Of a DNA stretch of 12,573 nucleotides, positions 1 to 5,872 are shown one piece after another. Location of the stretch: contig QHPA01000084.1 in the NCBI GenBank assembly GCA_003218935.1, positions 1 through 12,573 on the forward strand, read 5' to 3'. This stretch comes from Verrucomicrobiota bacterium. GTDB lineage: Bacteria; Verrucomicrobiota; Verrucomicrobiia; Limisphaerales; AV2. How positions within the stretch are numbered: the stretch's first letter is position 1; every line of letters starts with the position of its first letter. A program made the translations under genes and the position numbers. The notes below the pieces were generated by a model that worked only from the letters and a program-made list of their open reading frames with translations, was not told the origin of the DNA and did not search any database.

Positions 1-714
1 CTCGCCGCTGACGATGGTGAACCCGTAAGTGGATTGCAACCGGCGAAATTGTTTTTCGACCAGCGCCTGGTACTGGAGAAAACAGTCGAACATGTCGCGC
101 GAGAGGCCGACGTCCATGCCGCTTTCCCAGTAATCGAGCGTGTGATTTTTCTGAAAGTTTCGTTGCACGAGCTGTTCCGGCGCGACGTTGAGGTAAAAGA
201 CAGCGTCGGGCACCAGCGCAATGCCGTAAACATTTTTCAACCACGCTTCGTCCATGCCGCGCACCAGGTCGCGCACCATGAGCGTGTAAATGTAGCGGTC
301 AGCCAGCACCATGAAGCCCGCTTTGAGAGCCGGCAAAATAATGTTTTCCAACTGGTCGGCGAAGTCGGTGGCGTAGAACAAACTCATCGTGATATGGCTG
401 AGAATGTTCCCTTGCTTCGCACGTTCCAGTTCCTCGCTCACCAGCGTGGAGCGTTTCAGGCCGACCTGCACCGTGGCGTGCCCGCAGCCTTCGAGCCATT
501 GCACCAGCCGCGCGATCTGGGTCGAGCGACCGGAGCCGTCTGCGCCTTCGATCACGATGAGTTTTCCGAACAGTTTCTCCAGGTCCACGCCCGGGATACC
601 GTGGCCGTAGAAGCGTTTGGGGGTCGGTTTGGGCACCATCACGCTACGGCTGGCGATGGGTTGGGGCGGTAAGGCGGGGCCGCGTCTGGTCGTTCCCATG
701 CGACTTTTCATCAT
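1..714 (-). CDS. Thymidylate kinase-like protein with Arg in the P-loop (3' end cut by window edge)
   Basis: The reading frame runs from an ATG at 714 to the left edge (238 codons) without a stop. The translation is a P-loop nucleoside-monophosphate kinase of the dTMP kinase type. It has strand KLIVIEGADGSGRSTQ (residues about 51-66), YATDFADQ (about 114-121), an ADRYIYT element (about 138-144), then VPDAVFYLNVAPEQL and a helical segment where the LID and C-terminus would lie. An extension of about 50 residues precedes the kinase fold; a second Met at residue 26 could be the real start. The ATG overlaps the stop of the upstream kinase gene as ATGA (711-714) with no clear Shine-Dalgarno, which suggests translational coupling. 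The normally invariant P-loop Lys is Arg63, so this copy may be catalytically weak or regulatory. Family assignment is strong; activity is uncertain. Confidence 0.82.
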   Translation of the reverse strand, partial: MMKSRMGTTRRGPALPPQPIASRSVMVPKPTPKRFYGHGIPGVDLEKLFGKLIVIEGADGSGRSTQIARLVQWLEGCGHATVQVGLKRSTLVSEELERAKQGNILSHITMSLFYATDFADQLENIILPALKAGFMVLADRYIYTLMVRDLVRGMDEAWLKNVYGIALVPDAVFYLNVAPEQLVQRNFQKNHTLDYWESGMDVGLSRDMFDCFLQYQALVEKQFRRLQSTYGFTIVSGE

Positions 715-1391
715 TTCGGCAGAACGTATTTGGACAAATCAATCCGGGCCGACATCAACTGGCGCACGAGCGACTGTTGCGCTTCAACGCGCTGATTGGC
801 GTCAACGACCAGAAAGTTGAATTCGGTGCTCATCGCCAGGTACTGCTCGAGGATGCGCCCCTGGAAAATGCGAAAGCTTTCATAGGAGTCGCTGGACAGG
901 CGCAGGTCCATTCCAGCCTCGAAATATTTCAGTTCCGGGCGGCCATCCAGAATGCGGTGGAGCGAAACTTCCAGGTCCGCTTTGAAGAAAAAGGTCAGGT
1001 CCGGCAGCGCGGCGAAACTGTAAATACCGCGAACCCATTTTGGCGGGCAGCCGCGCACCGTGTCACGGGCGAACGCGGTGAAAATGTAGCGGTCGCACAG
1101 CACGACGTAGCCGGCGCGCAGCAGCGGCACGAGTTGCCGTTCGTAGCGGTCGGCGAAGTCCGTCGCGTGAATCAGGCTGAACGTTGTGGGCGTGAGCAAC
1201 TCGCGCTTTTTCCCCTTGCTGGTCGCGCTCTTGACGAGGTCGGACGAGTTCCATTCGCTGAAGAAGACCTTGAGGCCCTGCAATTCAAGCCAGCGTTTGA
1301 GCAGGTAAATCTGGGTGGACTTGCCCGAGCCATCGAGCCCTTCGACGGCAATCAACCGGCCGGGAAAATTCAGTTCCGCAAAAGTTTTCAT
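711..1391 (-). CDS. tmk: Thymidylate kinase (dTMP kinase)
   Basis: A 226-residue protein of normal dTMP kinase length, starting at ATG 1391. The open frame extends 22 codons further, to a TTG at 1457, but that stretch does not look like kinase sequence. Members phosphorylate dTMP to dTDP with ATP in the cytoplasm. Visible motifs are an intact Walker A, EGLDGSGKSTQ (K24), HATDFADRYERQ (about 75-86), LCDRYIFT (DRY at 100-102), LPDLTFFFKADLEVSL (about 129-144) and a LID-like region with DGRPEL and MDLRLS. The segment after DRY (ARDTVRG) differs from the textbook AYQGxGR, so nucleotide specificity may have drifted. The stop overlaps the start of a paralogue as ATGA, and an oxidoreductase gene lies 109 bases upstream on the same strand, so the three may share a transcript. 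Confidence 0.85.
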   Translation of the reverse strand: MKTFAELNFPGRLIAVEGLDGSGKSTQIYLLKRWLELQGLKVFFSEWNSSDLVKSATSKGKKRELLTPTTFSLIHATDFADRYERQLVPLLRAGYVVLCDRYIFTAFARDTVRGCPPKWVRGIYSFAALPDLTFFFKADLEVSLHRILDGRPELKYFEAGMDLRLSSDSYESFRIFQGRILEQYLAMSTEFNFLVVDANQRVEAQQSLVRQLMSARIDLSKYVLPK

Positions 1392-1500
1392 CACAATCCC
1401 AGCCAAAACTAAGGCTTGCGATGGGGAAGACAAGTCTTTCCAAAAGTAACAATTCAAAACCCGGTCGAACGGAAGCGCGTCGGCAAGCCACTCGCCTGCG

Positions 1501-2556
1501 TTAACCCAGCCTCACTTCCTTGCCGGTGGCCGCCGAGGTGTAGATTGCGTCCAACAATTGCTGGACTTTAAGCGATTCCTCCGGCGCCACCAGCGGTTTC
1601 TTTCCTTCGAGCGCGCAACTGACGAAATGGTGAATGCGGTCTTCACTGTGCGACACGATCGGCAGTGACAAATGGATGGTTTCGAATCCGTTCGGTCCCG
1701 GACGAAACAAGCGGGCGGGGTAAAGCGATAATCCCGCTACGGTGCCCACCAGGTCCACGCCATATTCGCGGGCATCGGTGGGGTGATGGCCGGCCCAACT
1801 GGTTTCCAGGACGACCGTTCGCCCGCTTTTCAGCCTGAGCAAGGCAACACTGTAATCCTCCACGTCAAACGGTTTCTTTTGATTGATTTCACTTTTGCCC
1901 CAATCGGTCTCTCCCAGGCCGCGCGGACCGAACTTGGCGAAGGTTTGCGCCGAGACCGACTTCACGTCGAACTCGCCGAGCAGATGCAGGCAGGTGTCGA
2001 GCATGTGCACGCCGAGGTCCGTCGTGCAGCCGCCGCCGGAGAATTGTTTCTGCGTGAACCACGAACCAATGCGCGGGATGCCGCTGCGGCGAAGCCAGAA
2101 ACAGCGGGCGTGATAGACTTCGCCCAGGTCGCCGCGGTCCAGGATCGCTTTGCCGATTTGCGTATGGCGATTGAACCGGAAATTCTGCGCGACCATAAGC
2201 GTGCGTCGCATTTTCTTTGCAGTCTCGACGATTTTGGCCGCTTCCCTGGCGTTCATCGCCATCGGTTTTTCGAGCAATACGTGCTTGCGGGCCTGCAAAG
2301 CGTCGATGGCGATCCGCGCGTGCAGATGGTTGGGCACGGCGACGGTCAATGCGTCAATGTCCGGCTGGTCGAGCAGGTCATGGTAATCCGCGTAGGCGCG
2401 TGAGATTTTGAATCGGTCGGCAGCTTCCTTGAGCCGTTCGGGGTTTGTTTCGGCGACAGCAACCGCCGCTGCGCGGGGACAGTGCAGCAGGCTGTTGAGG
2501 TGATCGAGGCCGAACCCGCCTGTTCCTATCACCGCACAACGAAGTCGTTCAGGCAT
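1501..2556 (-). CDS. Gfo/Idh/MocA family NAD(P)-dependent oxidoreductase
   Basis: A 351-residue protein beginning MPERLRCAVIGTGGFG at ATG 2556. The open frame continues upstream to 2781, but those 75 residues are low-quality sequence without family resemblance. The N-terminal Rossmann fold shows the dinucleotide motif GTGGFG (11-16), an acidic residue ending strand 2 (AVAETNP), AVPNHLH, and the family motif LLEKPMA (E96-K97-P98). The C-terminal alpha/beta domain carries GGGCTTDLGVHMLD (174-187), whose Asp and His are the usual catalytic and substrate-side residues. Such enzymes oxidise or reduce sugars, inositols and related polyols; the substrate cannot be read here. A palindromic GGAAGCTTCC (about 2567-2576) precedes the start and includes an AGGAAG-like ribosome site at a rather long spacing. 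It is divergent from the ATPase gene and probably co-directional with the kinase pair. Confidence 0.9.
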   Translation of the reverse strand: MPERLRCAVIGTGGFGLDHLNSLLHCPRAAAVAVAETNPERLKEAADRFKISRAYADYHDLLDQPDIDALTVAVPNHLHARIAIDALQARKHVLLEKPMAMNAREAAKIVETAKKMRRTLMVAQNFRFNRHTQIGKAILDRGDLGEVYHARCFWLRRSGIPRIGSWFTQKQFSGGGCTTDLGVHMLDTCLHLLGEFDVKSVSAQTFAKFGPRGLGETDWGKSEINQKKPFDVEDYSVALLRLKSGRTVVLETSWAGHHPTDAREYGVDLVGTVAGLSLYPARLFRPGPNGFETIHLSLPIVSHSEDRIHHFVSCALEGKKPLVAPEESLKVQQLLDAIYTSAATGKEVRLG

Positions 2557-2857
2557 ATTTTGTTGGGAAGCTTCCTGTTGGTTGTGGCCGACGTGTGACG
2601 TGTTCCTTGTAGGGGTTTCGTTTCGCGGGGTCAATCGCGAAATGGATTCCTGAGCTTCTTTTTTAGAGTTGCCGCAGGTCGGGCGTCCCCGAAGCCGGGC
2701 TGGCGCCGGACATGGCTTGCCGGAAATCCAACCGTCATGCCCGCAACCTGTTGCGAAACTTTTATTGCCGGGCTTTGTCAAATTTCCCGCTGGTCATGAA
2801 CAGAAAAGTCATTAACATGTCGAATGTTGATTCGCCAAAGAAAACCAGGGACACCCT

Positions 2858-4075
2858 GTGAACCAGACGACTCGTTATCTGCAATCGGTCTCCGACCAGC
2901 AGGCCATTGAAATCGGCGCGCTGGTCAATTACCTGCTCATTGACGCCATCAAAGTCGGCGCCAGCGACATTCACATCGAGCCGTGGGAAAGCACGCTCGT
3001 GGTGCGCATCCGCCTCAACGGGGTGCTCAATGAACTGGTCCACCTGCCGCTCGATCTCATGGAGAAAATCTCCGGTCGCCTCAAAGTCATGGCCAACCTG
3101 ATTTCCTATCAAACCGATTTGCCGCAGGAAGGCCACGCCCCGGCCAATGCCGAACTCGGCGGCGTCGAACTACGCATCTCCGTTTTTCCAACCGTGCGCG
3201 GAGAAAAAATCGTCATTCGCATTTTCGATCCCAGTAACCGCAGCTTTGACCTTGGCAGCCTCGGCTTCGAAGAGGAGACTCTGCAAACTTTCATCAAACT
3301 CCTGGCGCGGCCGAGCGGATTGATTTTGCTCACCGGCCCGACCGGTTCCGGCAAAACCACCGCCATTTACGCGGCGCTCTATCATCTGGTCCAACGTTCC
3401 GGCCCGGCCATCAGCATCAGCAGCGTCGAAGACCCTGTGGAATTCAACCTGCCCATGATCAGCCAGGCGCAGATCAATCCGCACAAGGAATTCACCTATC
3501 CGGTCGCGCTGCGCTCGCTCATGCGCCAGGACCCGCAAGTCATCATGGTCGGCGAAATTCGCGACCCGGAGACCGCCGCCATCGCCGTGCAGGCAGGCCT
3601 CACCGGACACCTCGTCATCAGCACGATTCACAGTGGCAGCACCGCGGGGGTGTTCGCGCGTCTGATCAATATGGACATCGAACCGTTTCTGCTCGCTTCG
3701 AGTGTCAGCGGCGTGATCGGGCTCCGGCTCATTCGGAAAAACTGCACGTACTGCGCCCAACCCTATCAGCCGGAACCGGGTTTTCTCCGTTTGCTGCCGC
3801 CCGAAGCCCTCGAAACCGCCGCCTTTCGCCGCGGCGTCGGTTGCGCGGAATGCGTTCACACGGGCTATTCGGGGCGCACCGCGGTTACCGAAATGCTGGT
3901 CGTCAACGAAGTGTTGCGCGACGCCATCCTGCAAAAGATGCCTACGCGTTCGCTCCAACAGGTCGCCATCCAGCAAGGGATGCAAACGCTCTGGGACATG
4001 GGCCTGCGCCGCGCCCTGAGCGGACAGACGCCGCTGGAGGAAATCCTGCGCGTCGTCGCGGTGGACCAGTTCTGA
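2858..4075 (+). CDS. GspE/PilB-family type II secretion / type IV pilus assembly ATPase, N-terminally short
   Basis: A 405-residue protein starting with GTG at 2858, with AGGG 7 bases upstream; an in-frame stop at 2828-2830 excludes a longer protein. After about 15 residues it enters the N2-like domain (ASDIHIEPWESTLVVRIRLNG, about 35-54). The hexameric ATPase core follows: Walker A GPTGSGKTT (160-168), Asp box SVEDPVEF (189-196), Walker B VIMVGEIRDPET (228-239) and His box TGHLVISTIHSGST (249-262). A zinc-type tetracysteine pair sits at C296/C299 and C329/C332. Such ATPases sit on the cytoplasmic face of the inner membrane and power pseudopilus or pilus assembly. The long N-terminal domain that binds GspL/PilM-type partners in usual members (500-560 residues) is absent. 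No other secretion or pilus gene is visible, so the partner system is unknown. Confidence 0.92.
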   Translation: MNQTTRYLQSVSDQQAIEIGALVNYLLIDAIKVGASDIHIEPWESTLVVRIRLNGVLNELVHLPLDLMEKISGRLKVMANLISYQTDLPQEGHAPANAELGGVELRISVFPTVRGEKIVIRIFDPSNRSFDLGSLGFEEETLQTFIKLLARPSGLILLTGPTGSGKTTAIYAALYHLVQRSGPAISISSVEDPVEFNLPMISQAQINPHKEFTYPVALRSLMRQDPQVIMVGEIRDPETAAIAVQAGLTGHLVISTIHSGSTAGVFARLINMDIEPFLLASSVSGVIGLRLIRKNCTYCAQPYQPEPGFLRLLPPEALETAAFRRGVGCAECVHTGYSGRTAVTEMLVVNEVLRDAILQKMPTRSLQQVAIQQGMQTLWDMGLRRALSGQTPLEEILRVVAVDQF

Positions 4076-4156
4076 TTCGCTCACTACATTCGCATACTTT
4101 TGGAATCGTCGCGAGAGACGGCTGCGCGCTGATGAATCACGGAACCAGTCAACGGC

Positions 4157-4202
4157 CTAGCAGGGTTTTGAAAAACTCGCGAGTTTTTCAAAACCCTGCT
4201 AG
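4157..4202. repeat. 46-bp perfect palindrome
   Basis: The sequence from CTAG at 4157 to CTAG at 4202 equals its own reverse complement over all 46 bases, with centre CG|CG at 4179/4180. Each arm contains CAGGGTTTTGAAAAACTC. It lies about 80 bases after the ATPase stop and about 60 before the next gene. There is no following T tract, so a simple intrinsic terminator is not the obvious reading. A REP/MITE-type intergenic repeat or a structural transcript end is more likely. Confidence 0.85.
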
Positions 4203-4208
4203 ACACGT

Positions 4209-4247
4209 GGACGACCGACCGAAAAGACTTCTTAGTCCGCGTCGTCC
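4209..4247 (+). other. Possible stem-loop in the leader of the GT21-like gene
   Basis: GGACGAC (4209-4215) pairs with GTCGTCC (4241-4247), and inside it GACT-TCTT-AGTC (4226-4237) can form a small inner hairpin. The structure ends 16 bases before the GTG start at 4264. It may be a leader structure of the glycosyltransferase mRNA. No T tract follows and the outer loop is long, so the call is weak. Confidence 0.25.
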
Positions 4248-4263
4248 TTGTTAAGAACCTCGC

Positions 4264-5478
4264 GTGGTCTTGCACATTATTCTGGCCGCGCTCGCGTCCC
4301 TCAGCCTCGCGTTGGCGCTCTGGCAATTCGTCGTCGCAATGCGTTTCCCATTGCACCAACGCGTCGCCGACAAGAGTTTCACGCCGCCAGTCACGCTGCT
4401 CAAACCGTTGAAGGACGAGGACGCCGAAACCTTGCACTGCCTGGAAAGCTGGCTGACGCAGGACTACGCCGGTTCTGTGCAAATCCTCTTCGGCGTGGAG
4501 TCGGCGACCGATCCGGTCTGCGAGCTGGTTCGCCGGTTGATGGCCGCTCATCCTGGACGCGAGGCGCAACTGGTAATTTGCAGCGAATCGCTCGGCTCCA
4601 ATGCCAAAGTTTCGACGTTGATCCAATTGCAACGACTCACCCGGCACGACCTGATCACCGTCAGCGATGCTGATGTCCGCGTGCCGACGGATTTGCTGAC
4701 CAACATGGTGAGTCCGTTGCGTGATCCCGCGGTTGGTTTAGTGAACTGTTTTTATCAGCTGGCCAATCCCGCAACCCTGGCGATGCAATGGGAAGCCATC
4801 GCGATTAACGCCGATTTCTGGAGCCAGGTGTTGCAATCCCGGAGCATCAAGCCGCTCGACTTCGCGCTCGGAGCGGTCATGGCGACCACCCGCCAGCAAC
4901 TTGAAGCCATCGGCGGTTTCAACGCGCTCGTCGATTTTCTGGCGGACGATTACCAGCTCGGAAACAGGGTCGCCAAACGAGGCGGGCGCGTGGTTCTTTC
5001 GCCCGTAGTCGTCGAATGTTGGGATTCACCGAAGAACTGGAGCGAAGTCTGGCAGCATCAATTGCGCTGGGCGCGGACCATCCGCGTCTGTCAGCCGCTG
5101 CCTTACTTTTTCAGCATCCTGGGCAACGCCACGCTTTGGCCGCTGCTCTGGGTCATCGCCGCTATCGCCACCGCCAGCGAAACCTCCGGCACAACGACGG
5201 TCAGCGGGGCGACCGTGTCCGTCGTCGTCAGCCTTCATCCTCTGTCCCAGGCGCTCATGGTCGCACTCGTGATCTGGCTGGCGCGAGTACTCACAGCGAT
5301 GCGCCAGGAGTCGAGATTGACTCGTTCCCATTCGCACTGGGCATTCTTCTGGCTGGTGCCGATCAAAGATGTATTGAACGTCGCCCTCTGGGCGCTGGCG
5401 GTTCTTGGCAAAACGGTTGAATGGCGCGGTCAACGCTATCGAATCCAACACGGCGGCAAGCTGGTGAAGGTTTCCTAG
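4264..5478 (+). CDS. GT21-family (ceramide glucosyltransferase-like / HpnI-like) membrane glycosyltransferase
   Basis: A 404-residue protein. A stop at 4252-4254 limits the start to GTG 4264 or TTG 4270. Residues 1-28 form an N-terminal membrane anchor. The cytoplasmic catalytic domain shows TPPVTLLKPLKDED (40-53), LGSNAKVSTLIQL (110-122), the DXD-type metal site VSDADVRVP (133-141), LADDYQLG (226-233, acidic catalytic site) and HQLRWART (265-272), the (Q/R)XXRW motif of family GT21. Hydrophobic segments follow at about 280-302, 317-342 and 359-382. Known relatives transfer a sugar from a UDP-sugar to a lipid: ceramide in eukaryotes, a hopanoid head group for bacterial HpnI. The 404-residue length suits HpnI, but no hopanoid cyclase gene is visible, so the lipid acceptor is unproven. 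It is flanked on both sides by large palindromes. Confidence 0.83.
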   Translation: MVLHIILAALASLSLALALWQFVVAMRFPLHQRVADKSFTPPVTLLKPLKDEDAETLHCLESWLTQDYAGSVQILFGVESATDPVCELVRRLMAAHPGREAQLVICSESLGSNAKVSTLIQLQRLTRHDLITVSDADVRVPTDLLTNMVSPLRDPAVGLVNCFYQLANPATLAMQWEAIAINADFWSQVLQSRSIKPLDFALGAVMATTRQQLEAIGGFNALVDFLADDYQLGNRVAKRGGRVVLSPVVVECWDSPKNWSEVWQHQLRWARTIRVCQPLPYFFSILGNATLWPLLWVIAAIATASETSGTTTVSGATVSVVVSLHPLSQALMVALVIWLARVLTAMRQESRLTRSHSHWAFFWLVPIKDVLNVALWALAVLGKTVEWRGQRYRIQHGGKLVKVS

Positions 5479-5493
5479 ACGTATATACAGGTC

Positions 5494-5587
5494 GCCAAAA
5501 GTAATCTCCGAAATGGTGGGGCAAACCTGCCGGTTTGCGGCGACGACCCGCAGGTCGTCGCCCACCATTTCGGAAATTTCTTTTGGC
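5494..5587. repeat. 94-base nested palindromic element (long stem with two internal hairpins)
   Basis: The outer arms GCCAAAAG (5494-5501) and CTTTTGGC (5580-5587) pair. After a short imperfect stretch, CCGAAATGGTGGG (5508-5520) pairs with CCCACCATTTCGG (5561-5573). Between them sit two perfect hairpins: GCAAACC-tgcc-GGTTTGC (5521-5538) and CGACGACC-cgca-GGTCGTCG (5541-5560). The result is a three-way-junction or cruciform shape with a stem of about 27 bp. It begins 15 bases after the glycosyltransferase stop, so it probably also ends that transcript or protects its 3' end. No clear target-site duplication is seen. It has the form of a REP/BIME or MITE-like intergenic repeat. Confidence 0.85.
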
Positions 5588-5599
5588 AATCACTCCAGA

Positions 5600-5637
5600 C
5601 CGGCGGTAGTGGGTCAGTTTGAAGACCCACTACCCGG
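5600..5637. repeat. Hairpin with perfect 11-bp stem
   Basis: GGTAGTGGGTC (5605-5615) and GACCCACTACC (5624-5634) pair perfectly around the 8-base loop agtttgaa. CCG/CGG outside (5600-5602 with 5635-5637) extends the stem past a 2-base bulge. It lies 13 bases beyond the 94-base palindromic element. It is not followed by a T tract, so it may be a second intergenic repeat unit rather than a classical terminator. Confidence 0.7.
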
Positions 5638-5872
5638 ACCAGCCTTGGCATTTCCCGGTGAAAAGGATTGAATTTCAATTCAGTTGCCGAAGTCATTGCC
5701 CTGACGTAATAGAACTTTCATGCGATCTCCACGCGCCAATCGATTCGCACTGGTTTTCGCCGCGTTCATCTGGCGTTGTCACTGGACGGTCAGCAATGAA
5801 CGCGAAAGATGCTCCGAAAGCAACCGAAGGCGCGCCCGCAAACGGGCGGAAGAAAAGCAATAACCCTTTCCT
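5638..5872. other. Intergenic leader region, no gene recognised
   Basis: About 235 bases between the palindromes and the fusion gene. An ATG-initiated frame at 5796 reads into the fusion gene out of frame and has no family resemblance. A weak promoter-like pair, TTGCCG then TAATAG at 17-base spacing (around 5683-5711), could drive the downstream gene, but the match is poor. No tRNA or riboswitch-like pattern is seen. Confidence 0.4.

Noticed and set aside
34..672. Plus-strand open frame opposite the kinase-like gene
   Set aside because: It is the antisense shadow of the minus-strand kinase, which shows clear motifs; the plus-strand translation has none.
2773..2778. TTGACA on the minus strand upstream of the oxidoreductase
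   Set aside because: No -10 hexamer at proper spacing on that strand.
2557..2781. Upstream in-frame extension of the oxidoreductase gene
   Set aside because: The extra 75 residues lack family resemblance; the Rossmann fold begins right after ATG 2556.
3170..4084. Long minus-strand open frame of 304 codons opposite the ATPase
   Set aside because: Asp/Arg/His-rich antisense translation of a GC-rich gene with textbook ATPase motifs on the other strand.
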